Shown: positions 7,445 through 14,104 of the stretch, piece by piece
How the letters are laid out: every line of letters begins with the position of its first letter
Position numbering within the stretch: position 1 is the first letter of the stretch
DNA from: Desulfobacterales bacterium
GTDB taxonomy: Bacteria > Desulfobacterota > Desulfobacteria > Desulfobacterales > Desulfobacteraceae
Direction: 5' to 3'
Assembly: GCA_022361135.1 (NCBI GenBank)
Contig: JAKSBM010000914.1
Span: 1 to 16,355, forward strand
DNA length: 16,355 nt
Program-made: the position numbers and the translations under genes
The notes under the pieces: generated by a model
The model's database searches: none
Seen by the model: the letters and a program-made list of their open reading frames with translations, nothing else
What the model was told of the DNA's origin: nothing

Positions 7445-8383
7445 ATGGTGTTTGAGAAAAAAGATGTTTTAGATATCCAATCCCTGACAGCCGATGAAAT
7501 TTCCATGATTTTGGATACGGCCATTGGGATGAAGGAGATATCGGAAAGGCCTGTGAAAAAGGTGCCCACCCTCAGGGGGAAGACCATTATCATGTTTTTC
7601 CAGGAACCTTCCACCCGGACGAAGTTGTCCTTTGATATTGCTGCCAAGCGGTTGTCTGCAGATACGGTTTCCATTTCCAAGAGTTCCTCCAGTATTGTTA
7701 AGGGCGAAACTTTGATTGATACGGTGAAGAACCTTGAGGCCATGAAACCGGATATTATTGTCATGCGCCATTCTTCATCGGGTGCGCCCTATCTTGTTGC
7801 TAAAAATGTTTCCTGTGGTGTTATCAATGCCGGCGACGGAATGCACGCCCATCCCTCCCAAGCCCTGTTGGATATGATGAGTGTGGTGGAGAAAAAGGGT
7901 AGCCTCAAGGACCTTAAAATTTCCATCGTGGGTGACATTGCACATTCCAGGGTGGCCCGGTCCGATGTCATAGGATTTTCCCGCATGGGGGCCCAGGTTT
8001 CGGTCTGTGCGCCGGAAACCATGATTCCCCAGGGAATTGAAAAGTTGGGATGCCGGGTTTACAACGACATGGAGGCCTGCGTGGAAGGGGCCGATGTCGT
8101 CATGATGCTGCGGATCCAAAAGGAACGGATGGGAAATTTGCTTTTTCCCACCGAACGGGAATATGCCCAGCGTTTCGGTTTGAATCGCAAACGGCTTGAG
8201 CTGACAAAACCCGATGCCTTGGTCATGCATCCCGGCCCCTTGAATCGCGGGGTGGAAATCTCCAGTGAAATTGCCGACTCCAGTCGCTCTCTTATCTTGG
8301 ATCAGGTGACCAATGGAGTGGCTTTGCGCATGGCGCTTTTTTATCTGGTAGCAGGAGGAAACAGATATGCAGAAACTGATTAA
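7445..8383 (+). CDS. pyrB: Aspartate carbamoyltransferase catalytic chain PyrB
   Basis: PyrB joins carbamoyl phosphate and aspartate to form N-carbamoyl-aspartate, the second step of de novo pyrimidine synthesis. The 312-residue protein has the carbamoyl-phosphate motif FFQEPSTRTKLSF (PSTRT 55-59), SSSIVKGETLIDT (Lys86), MRHSSSGAP, AGDGMHAHPSQALLDMM, IVGDIAHSRVARSD and MHPGPLNRG. These are the catalytic-chain signatures, with PSTRT/KGE separating it from ornithine carbamoyltransferase. No regulatory chain (PyrI) gene is in the window. Its last 17 bp overlap pyrC. Immediate linkage to pyrC is typical of enzymes that form an aspartate carbamoyltransferase-dihydroorotase complex, though that is inference here. 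AAGGTAG precedes the ATG. Confidence 0.96.
   Translation: MVFEKKDVLDIQSLTADEISMILDTAIGMKEISERPVKKVPTLRGKTIIMFFQEPSTRTKLSFDIAAKRLSADTVSISKSSSSIVKGETLIDTVKNLEAMKPDIIVMRHSSSGAPYLVAKNVSCGVINAGDGMHAHPSQALLDMMSVVEKKGSLKDLKISIVGDIAHSRVARSDVIGFSRMGAQVSVCAPETMIPQGIEKLGCRVYNDMEACVEGADVVMMLRIQKERMGNLLFPTEREYAQRFGLNRKRLELTKPDALVMHPGPLNRGVEISSEIADSSRSLILDQVTNGVALRMALFYLVAGGNRYAETD
8353..8358 (+). promoter_or_regulatory. Strong ribosome-binding site for pyrC inside pyrB
   Basis: AGGAGG lies inside the pyrB coding region, eight bases before the pyrC ATG at 8367. It fixes that ATG as the start despite the 17-bp overlap with pyrB. Confidence 0.8.
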
Positions 8384-9650
8384 GGGATGCCGGGTCCTTG
8401 ACCCGGGGCAAATGGATCAGGAAAAAGATATCCTGATTAAGGACGGCGTCATTGAAGCAATCCTTGACCCTGGCACTGATTTGTCCGGTACCGACAAAGA
8501 CATGGAGATCGTGGATTGCTCCGGAAAGGTGATGGTTCCGGGGTTGGTTGATATCCACGTCCATCTGCGGGAGCCGGGCCACGAGTACAAGGAAACCATT
8601 GAAACCGGTTTGAAGTCCGCAGCAAAGGGGGGCTTCACAGCGGTCTGTTCCATGCCCAATACCCGTCCCATCAATGACAATGCCCAGGTGACTTCTTTTA
8701 TCATCGAAAAGGGCAGGGCTGCCAATGGGGCCAAGGTTTATCCGGCCGGTGCCATCTCCAAGGCATCTTCCGGGGAAAGCCTTGCGGAAATCCACGACAT
8801 GAAAGTGGCTGGTGCCAAGGCCATTACCGATGATGGATGGCCGGTGAGTGATTCCCAGCTCATGCGGCGGGCATTGGAATATTCCAAGGGAATGGGCCTT
8901 CCGGTTTTTGTCCATGCCGAGGATGCTTCCCTTGCCAAGGGGGGCGCCATGAATGAAGGGCTGGCCGCAACCCAGATGGGAATCAAAGGCATTCCCAATG
9001 CCGCTGAAAGCGTCATGGTTGCCCGGGATATTTATCTTTCCGAACTCACCGGTGCACCCGTGCATTTTTGCCATATTTCAACGGCCGAATCCATTGAGGC
9101 CATTCGGCAGGCTAAAAAGCGGGGAAGCCTTGTGACCTGCGAAACCGCACCCCATTATTTCACCTTGACCGATGGGGATATTCCCCCATACGACACGAAT
9201 TTCAAGATGAATCCCCCCTTGAGATCCGAGGTGGATCGCCAGGCCGTGATCCAGGGGCTTGTCGATGGGCCCATTGATGCCATTGCAACGGACCATGCCC
9301 CCCACGGGGTGGATGAAAAGGATGTGGAGTTTGATCAGGCCGCATTCGGTATCATCGGACTTGAAACGGCCTTTGCCCTTTCCTATCAATTGGTTCTGGA
9401 TGGCAAGCTCAGCCTTGAAGCGTTGATGGTGAAAATGTCCCAGGCTCCGGCGGGTATCCTTCAGATCGATACGGGAATTGCCGTGGGAAAACCTGCGGAC
9501 CTTACCATTTTAGATTTGGAATCCAAGTGGACGGTGAATCCGGACGATTTTGTTTCCAAGAGCAGGAATACCCCCTTTGCCGGCAGGCGTGTTACCGGTG
9601 AAGTTGCCATGACCCTTGTTGATGGAAAAATCGTATACAGGAAATCCTGA
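8367..9650 (+). CDS. pyrC: Dihydroorotase PyrC (type I, long form)
   Basis: Dihydroorotase cyclises N-carbamoyl-aspartate to dihydroorotate, the third pyrimidine step. At 427 residues this is the long amidohydrolase form (as in Aquifex, Bacillus and CAD) rather than the short E. coli PyrC. The metal and catalytic residues appear complete: DIHVHLREPG gives His64 and His66, AITDDGWP gives the bridging Asp155, FVHAED gives His183, CHISTA gives His236, and IATDHAPH gives catalytic Asp309. MPNTRP and NPPLRS are further family motifs. An intact set argues that this is an active enzyme, unlike the pseudo-dihydroorotases that serve only as scaffolds for some PyrB proteins. The start is fixed by AGGAGG within pyrB. 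The sigma-54 activator gene begins 21 bp downstream. Confidence 0.96.
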   Translation: MQKLIKGCRVLDPGQMDQEKDILIKDGVIEAILDPGTDLSGTDKDMEIVDCSGKVMVPGLVDIHVHLREPGHEYKETIETGLKSAAKGGFTAVCSMPNTRPINDNAQVTSFIIEKGRAANGAKVYPAGAISKASSGESLAEIHDMKVAGAKAITDDGWPVSDSQLMRRALEYSKGMGLPVFVHAEDASLAKGGAMNEGLAATQMGIKGIPNAAESVMVARDIYLSELTGAPVHFCHISTAESIEAIRQAKKRGSLVTCETAPHYFTLTDGDIPPYDTNFKMNPPLRSEVDRQAVIQGLVDGPIDAIATDHAPHGVDEKDVEFDQAAFGIIGLETAFALSYQLVLDGKLSLEALMVKMSQAPAGILQIDTGIAVGKPADLTILDLESKWTVNPDDFVSKSRNTPFAGRRVTGEVAMTLVDGKIVYRKS

Positions 9651-9671
9651 TCTGGATTCGTTCACGACCCA

Positions 9672-11045
9672 ATGGACACAAAGCACCATATACTTATTGT
9701 TGACGATGACCCGGAGGTCCGGGAGCACCTTGACCTCCTCCTTCAAAGGGAAGGCTATGGGATCACTGCGGTCAAAAATGGAAAGCAGGCCCTGCAGAAA
9801 TTATCCAAAAAACAATATGGTATGGTGCTTTCCGGAGTTCGTCTCGGGGACATTCACGGGCTGGAATTGCTCCGGGATATTAAGGAGAAAACCCCTGACA
9901 CCATTGTTATCATGATTTCCCATCGGCCTACCACCGAAGCGGCGGTGGAAGCCATGAACCTGGGGGCATACGATTTTGTCCCCAAGTCATTTGATGATGA
10001 TGAATTGAAACATACCGTCTTCAAGGCTTTTTCCACGGTTCAGTTCCCGGATGATCAATACAGTCAGCCCGGATATATGCACTATGATCGAATCCTTGGG
10101 CAAAGTCCGGTGATGAAATCCATTTATCGCCTGATCGAGCAGATTGGGAACACAAATACCAATGTGCTGATAACCGGCGAAAGTGGAACCGGTAAAGAGT
10201 TGATTGCCAGGGCCATACACGAAAATTCCCACCAACGGGAACATCCCTTTGTGGTCGTCAATTGTGGGGGGATTCCCGATACCCTCATGGAAAGCGAATT
10301 TTTTGGCCATGTTAAAGGTGCATTCACCGGCGCCGTCTGCGATAAAAAAGGCTTGTTTGAAGCGGCCAATCGTGGCACTATTTTTTTGGACGAGATCGGA
10401 GAGCTTTCCCCCCTGCTACAGGTCAAATTGCTCAGGGCTGTCCAGGAGACAACCTTTAAACCCGTTGGGGGAACCCAAGAGATCCAGGTGGATGTCCGCA
10501 TTATCTCCGCCACCAATAAAGAATTGGAAAAAGAGGTCATTGAAGGGAATTTTCGTGAAGACCTCTATTTTCGTTTGAATGTCATCCCCATCAAAGTGCC
10601 GCCATTGAGGGATCGCATGGGGGATGTTGAAATTCTTTCCAGACATTTCGTAGAGAAATATTCCAGGGAGATGGGGAAACCGGAAGCGGCGTTATCGTCA
10701 TATGCCATAGAATTCTTGAATGATTACACCTTTCCAGGAAATGTTCGCGAATTGGAGAACCTCATTGAAAGAAGTGTGGCATTATCTTCCACCAATATTA
10801 TTTTACCCGAGAGCCTGACCATCTCCACACATAAGCGCCGGCGTTGGATTGAAGGCGTCCAGGGACGCCGGTTTGATTTGAACGATGTGGCCCAGGGGGT
10901 TGACCTGGATGAAATTCTCAGTACCATAGAGACAGCTTATTTGAGCAAAGCAATGAAAGTCGCCCATGGGAATAAAAAAATCGCAGCCGACCATCTGAAT
11001 ATCAGTCTTCGCTCCCTTCGCTATCGCCTGAGTAAAAATATTTAA
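9672..11045 (+). CDS. NtrC/PilR-type sigma-54 activator with a degenerate receiver domain
   Basis: This 457-residue enhancer-binding protein has an N-terminal receiver domain (about 5-118), a central AAA+ domain (about 138-375) and a C-terminal Fis-type helix-turn-helix (about 410-456). The AAA+ part looks fully active: Walker A GESGTGKE (169-176), sigma-54-contacting GAFTGA (216-221), Walker B TIFLDEIGE (236-244), REDLYFRLNV and GNVRELENL. The receiver keeps the acidic cluster Asp11-13, Ser83 and Lys105. However, Gly55 (codon GGA, in MVLSGVRLGDIHG) stands where the phosphoacceptor Asp belongs. Ordinary phosphorylation by a kinase therefore seems impossible. The HTH end, ISLRSLRYRLSKN, resembles PilR. 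The gene lies 21 bp after pyrC and just upstream of a consensus sigma-54 promoter and a pilin gene, the obvious target. No histidine kinase gene is present. No clear Shine-Dalgarno sequence precedes the ATG. I call it PilR-like; orthology is not proven. Confidence 0.93.
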   Translation: MDTKHHILIVDDDPEVREHLDLLLQREGYGITAVKNGKQALQKLSKKQYGMVLSGVRLGDIHGLELLRDIKEKTPDTIVIMISHRPTTEAAVEAMNLGAYDFVPKSFDDDELKHTVFKAFSTVQFPDDQYSQPGYMHYDRILGQSPVMKSIYRLIEQIGNTNTNVLITGESGTGKELIARAIHENSHQREHPFVVVNCGGIPDTLMESEFFGHVKGAFTGAVCDKKGLFEAANRGTIFLDEIGELSPLLQVKLLRAVQETTFKPVGGTQEIQVDVRIISATNKELEKEVIEGNFREDLYFRLNVIPIKVPPLRDRMGDVEILSRHFVEKYSREMGKPEAALSSYAIEFLNDYTFPGNVRELENLIERSVALSSTNIILPESLTISTHKRRRWIEGVQGRRFDLNDVAQGVDLDEILSTIETAYLSKAMKVAHGNKKIAADHLNISLRSLRYRLSKNI

Positions 11046-11068
11046 CTCATTCTCAATTTGAAAAACCG

Positions 11069-11109
11069 TGTGAAGTCTGTTAAGGTTAGCACAGATCGTA
11101 TCTTTCACA
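11069..11109 (+). promoter_or_regulatory. Candidate upstream activator site (nested inverted repeats)
   Basis: Two inverted repeats are nested in the pilin upstream region: TGTGAA (11069-11074) with TTCACA (11104-11109), and TCTGT (11076-11080) with ACAGA (11091-11095). Their centres are about 120 bp before the expected start of the sigma-54 transcript, the usual distance for enhancer-binding activators. The arms are only 5-6 bp, so chance is possible. Confidence 0.3.
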
Positions 11110-11180
11110 TTCTATATTAGTAAAATTGTTTTTTTAAAGCCCGATAAACTGGGGTGTTAAACATTGTAAGCTTGTTTGGC

Positions 11181-11196
11181 TGGCACGGTCGTTGCA
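11181..11196 (+). promoter_or_regulatory. Sigma-54 (-24/-12) promoter of the pilin gene
   Basis: TGGCACGGTCGTTGCA matches the published sigma-54 consensus TGGCACG-N4-TTGC(A/T) at every defined position. The GG (11182-11183) and GC (11194-11195) are ten bases apart as required. Transcription should start near 11207, giving a leader of about 60 bases before the pilin ATG. The upstream gene encodes a GAFTGA-containing activator, and rpoN is also in the window. Confidence 0.92.
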
Positions 11197-11268
11197 ACCA
11201 ATATATCTTTAAGACGCATGACCTTAAATATAAATGTTTAATTACACTAAAATTTCATAGGAGGCTGT

Positions 11269-11655
11269 ATGAAAAAGATTTTTACCAGTAAAAAAGGTTT
11301 CACATTGATTGAGCTGATGATTGTCGTCGCCATCATTGGTATCCTCGCGGCCATCGCCATTCCCAATTTTTTGAATTATCAGTGTAAAGCGCGGCAGGCT
11401 GAAGCCAAAACCCTGTTGGGTAACATGCGAGTTGCCCAGGCCGCGTATTATGCCGAGCATGATACCTATACCCAATCAAATTCAAACCTTGGATTTGAGT
11501 ACAATACAAGTACTTCAAAATACACCATCACAACGACGGCAGCTTCGAACTCCGCCTTTACAAGTCAGGCCACAGGAACCATTCGAGGTTCAACCGATAC
11601 ATGGACTGTAGACGAGGACGGGGCGTTTAATAATACTCCCAATGCCTGTGATTAA
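11269..11655 (+). CDS. pilA: Type IV major pilin-like protein (PilA-like)
   Basis: The 128-residue prepilin begins with a short positive leader and the class III cleavage site KKG^[10 protein letters not shown], cut by PilD after Gly10 and N-methylated on Phe. Glu5 of the mature protein (Glu15 here), needed for filament assembly, is present. The hydrophobic alpha-1N helix continues through [18 protein letters not shown]. The remaining mature protein (118 residues in all) is a Thr/Ser/Asn-rich head. Two cysteines are present, Cys40 in the helix (YQCKARQ) and Cys127 next to the end. Their separation makes a usual D-region disulfide loop uncertain. AGGAGG (11259-11264) gives a strong start. The sigma-54 promoter upstream and the hairpin directly after the stop suggest a strongly expressed, mostly monocistronic message. 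It could be a minor pilin, but that expression architecture favours a major subunit. Confidence 0.88.
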   Translation: MKKIFTSKKGFTLIELMIVVAIIGILAAIAIPNFLNYQCKARQAEAKTLLGNMRVAQAAYYAEHDTYTQSNSNLGFEYNTSTSKYTITTTAASNSAFTSQATGTIRGSTDTWTVDEDGAFNNTPNACD

Positions 11656-11667
11656 TTCCATCGGTGG

Positions 11668-11699
11668 GCATATCCTTGAACTTTGTTTCAAGGATATGC
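11668..11699 (+). terminator. Intrinsic terminator or attenuating hairpin after the pilin gene
   Basis: GCATATCCTTGAA (11668-11680) and its exact reverse complement (11687-11699) form a 13-bp stem with a 6-base loop. The stem starts 12 bases after the pilin stop. The following AAATTTTATT is only moderately T-rich, so termination may be partial. The next gene has no clear promoter of its own, which fits read-through at reduced level. The stem could also protect the 3' end of the pilin mRNA. Confidence 0.7.
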
Positions 11700-11718
11700 T
11701 GAAATTTTATTCGTCAAT

Positions 11719-12414
11719 ATGAAACCAACGTCTCGCCGGAGTTTGTCTTTTCTCTGTTTGTTTTTTTTTGTCCCTGTGTTTTTACAATTTCAATATGACA
11801 GGATGGCAGAAAAAAAGGTGTTTGGATCTGCCACTTGTTCCTGGTGCGAGGAAGGTTCTGTTGACTCTGTTGTTTTTCTTCCCAAAAATTCAATCATTAC
11901 CCAGGGTATTTTCCCAGAATCACCAGCTTTTCTTTCCAGCTTGATCTGGATTCGGGCTAAATACTATTTCGGGTCTCGTTCTTCTTCCGATCAAGCCTTT
12001 GATCAATTAATGCTTTTAATGGATCAAATTACGGATCTGGCACCCCGGTGGCATTCTCCCTATTTATGGGGCGGAATACTTTTATATTCCGAGGCTGGGG
12101 AGCCGGAAGAATCCCTATTCTTAATTAAAAAAGGAATTCGTAATTTCCCGGATTCGTGGGAACTTCTTTTTTTAAAGGGGTTCATAGAGTGGAAGTATTT
12201 TGCTCAATTGGATATGGCTTCCGAGAGTTTTTTCCAGGCATCTTTGCATGGGGGGGCACCAATCTATCTTCCCTCCCTGGCTGCAACCCTTGCCCAAAAA
12301 AATGGGGATCTAAAACAGGCATTGAATTACCTCCAACTCACGTTGGAAAGAATTTTACCCCCCACCCAAAGGGAAATTGTTATTTCGAAGGTTCAGGAGT
12401 TGGCTAACCCATGA
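11719..12414 (+). CDS. Membrane-anchored TPR-like protein of the pilin-ABC cluster
   Basis: I do not recognise a named family with certainty. From ATG 11719 the product is 231 residues. It has an N-terminal anchor or signal segment (about 9-24), a CxxC pair (Cys40, Cys43 in ATCSWCEE), and helical repeats resembling TPRs (about 105-220). The predicted topology puts the CxxC and repeats in the periplasm. An in-frame TTG at 11683 lies inside the hairpin loop and adds residues before the hydrophobic segment, so I reject it. No good Shine-Dalgarno sequence precedes the chosen ATG, suggesting weak translation. The stop overlaps the ABC ATPase start in ATGATGA (12411-12414), so coupling is near certain. 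Position matches pilG in Myxococcus (pilA-pilG-pilH-pilI), a comparison from synteny only. Confidence 0.7.
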   Translation: MKPTSRRSLSFLCLFFFVPVFLQFQYDRMAEKKVFGSATCSWCEEGSVDSVVFLPKNSIITQGIFPESPAFLSSLIWIRAKYYFGSRSSSDQAFDQLMLLMDQITDLAPRWHSPYLWGGILLYSEAGEPEESLFLIKKGIRNFPDSWELLFLKGFIEWKYFAQLDMASESFFQASLHGGAPIYLPSLAATLAQKNGDLKQALNYLQLTLERILPPTQREIVISKVQELANP

Positions 12415-13325
12415 TGAGTTCTGTTGTTGAGTGGAATCATGTCGACTATGACGTACGTTCGGGGTTTTTCAACCAGAAGCAAAATATATTGAAAGATGTC
12501 AATGTTGAGGTGTATCCAGGTTCCGTGGTTGGGCTCATCGGCCCCAATGGAGCGGGTAAAACCACAACTTTAAAATTGGGGTGTGGATTGTTAACACCGT
12601 CATCCGGCACTGTGAATATCCGTGGGCAAAAGGCCGTGTCGCCTTCTGCCCGCGTTGGGGTTGGGTATGTGCCGGAGCAGCAGAATTTTTCTCCCAACCT
12701 AAAAGTTATGGAGTGGCTCTGTTTTCTGGCCCATGTGTCGGGAGTTGGAAGGTGGAAGGCCATGGATTCGGCGAAAAAAGTGTTGGTTCAGATGGAATTG
12801 GAGCAAAAAAAAGACGCACTTTTGCACACCCTATCCAAGGGGCAGATTCAGCGCGTTGGAATCGCCCAGGCTTTATTGGGCAACCCTGATGTGCTTTTTT
12901 TGGATGAGCCCATGAGCGGTCTGGATCCGTTCTGGCGGCAGCGAATGATGGAGTTGTTGCTGGATTTTCAATCCCAAGGCGGAACCATTGTTTTTTCGTC
13001 CCATATTCTTGTGGATATTCATCACATATCGAGTCATATCTTTTATATCCAAAATGGGAAGATTCAGTGGAAAGGCAAGGCTGGGGAATTTACGAAATTT
13101 CAGAAACAATACAGGATCGTATTTAAAAAGTGGCCAAATCTTCCCCCTGGAGGGAGCCCTGAATTTGATTTAAAGGAGCTGCCCAACGGAACCTGGACAA
13201 CCATTGTCGAGCAGGGGAAAAAAGATTTTTTATTGAAGCAGAATGTTCGTTTCGGTTTTGAAATTGAGTCCATAACACCCATGGCATTTTCCGCGGAAAC
13301 ATTTAAAAATGATATTCAGAATTAA
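12411..13325 (+). CDS. ABC transporter ATP-binding protein (PilH-like position)
   Basis: This is the nucleotide-binding subunit of an ABC transporter with the permease encoded next to it. The 304-residue protein has Walker A GPNGAGKTT (44-52), Q-loop Gln90 in VPEQQ, signature LSKGQ (141-145) with Lys in place of the usual second Gly, Walker B VLFLDEP (Asp165, Glu166), D-loop SGLDP and His198 in SSHIL. About 80 residues after the catalytic core form a C-terminal extension, as in CcmA/NatA-type ATPases of the ABC-2 class. It starts in the stop codon of the TPR gene and ends 17 bp inside the permease gene. In Myxococcus, an ABC ATPase at this position (PilH) is needed for type IV pili. That role here is inferred from gene order. 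Confidence 0.9.
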   Translation: MMSSVVEWNHVDYDVRSGFFNQKQNILKDVNVEVYPGSVVGLIGPNGAGKTTTLKLGCGLLTPSSGTVNIRGQKAVSPSARVGVGYVPEQQNFSPNLKVMEWLCFLAHVSGVGRWKAMDSAKKVLVQMELEQKKDALLHTLSKGQIQRVGIAQALLGNPDVLFLDEPMSGLDPFWRQRMMELLLDFQSQGGTIVFSSHILVDIHHISSHIFYIQNGKIQWKGKAGEFTKFQKQYRIVFKKWPNLPPGGSPEFDLKELPNGTWTTIVEQGKKDFLLKQNVRFGFEIESITPMAFSAETFKNDIQN

Positions 13326-14085
13326 TCGAATTCACCAGATTGGATATGTTTTCCTAAAAGAGATCCTCCGATCCTATCAATTCATGGGATGTGTGTTCAT
13401 TGTCGGCCTCCTTTTTTTGGGTATTTACATGGTGCAATTCCTGGTTAGCGGAGCACTCCACCATACGGTTCAGACCGGGGCTTTCTGGGTGGTCGGAATT
13501 TCCGGTTTGATTTTTACCCTGGCCGTCGGCGCCAACTCCCTGGGCAGGGACATTGAGAAAAAAGCCTATTTTATCGTTTTGGTTCGCCCCATTGGGAGAG
13601 TGGATTTGTTCCTTGGCAGGGCATGGGGGATGGGACTGTTTTTATCCTTTCTTTTTTTTATTACAACGTTCATGTGGGGCGTTGTGATGAAAATCCCTGG
13701 TATTCCCATCACCTCGAATCATTTGATTGGGCTCCTTTTTATTTTTTTGGAATGGATTATTCTGGGTGGTTTCAGTCTTTTATTTTCAAGTTTCACCACG
13801 CCGATTTTCCATGCCGTTTTTATGGTTGGGGTTTATTACCTGGGACATTGGAGTGAGATCATCGGTATTTTTGCAGATAAAGTTGACGGATGGCGGCATT
13901 TTTTATTGAATGGCATCTATTTTCTCATCCCCAATTTAGAATTGTTGAATTTCCGTGAGCATTCCGTCTATTCTCTTCCCATTCCCGGGGAACAAATTGT
14001 CATGGCTGCATTAACCGGAGCGTCATGGGCCCTTTTTATCGGCTTCCTTGCGTTGCTGGTTTTTTGTAATCGAAAACTTTTGTGA
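13309..14085 (+). CDS. ABC-2 type transporter permease (PilI-like position)
   Basis: This is the membrane subunit of the ABC transporter. The 258-residue protein has about six predicted helices: roughly 25-48, 60-77, 102-125, 138-162, 163-180 and 232-254. The cytoplasmic LGRDIEKKAYFIVLVRPIGR (about 78-97) is a motif of ABC-2 permeases, where it may couple to the ATPase. The ATG lies 17 bp inside the ATPase gene, so the two subunits are probably made together. The substrate is unknown. Gene order suggests a part in pilus assembly or export of a pilus-related molecule. It has no large periplasmic domain. Confidence 0.83.
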   Translation: MIFRINRIHQIGYVFLKEILRSYQFMGCVFIVGLLFLGIYMVQFLVSGALHHTVQTGAFWVVGISGLIFTLAVGANSLGRDIEKKAYFIVLVRPIGRVDLFLGRAWGMGLFLSFLFFITTFMWGVVMKIPGIPITSNHLIGLLFIFLEWIILGGFSLLFSSFTTPIFHAVFMVGVYYLGHWSEIIGIFADKVDGWRHFLLNGIYFLIPNLELLNFREHSVYSLPIPGEQIVMAALTGASWALFIGFLALLVFCNRKLL

Positions 14086-14104
14086 TGAATTGGAATATGA
14101 AAAT

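Noticed and set aside
9672..11045. Naming the activator gene pilR outright
   Set aside because: The HTH end and context fit PilR, but the missing phosphoacceptor and absent kinase gene leave orthology open.
11683..11718. TTG start for the TPR-like gene
   Set aside because: It falls in the hairpin loop after the pilin gene and adds residues before the membrane anchor. ATG 11719 gives a normal anchor.
14048..14104. TTG start for the GT-C/TPR gene inside the permease gene
   Set aside because: It lies 38 bp inside the permease gene and lacks a ribosome-binding site. GTG 14105 places a basic segment directly before the first helix. Some uncertainty remains.
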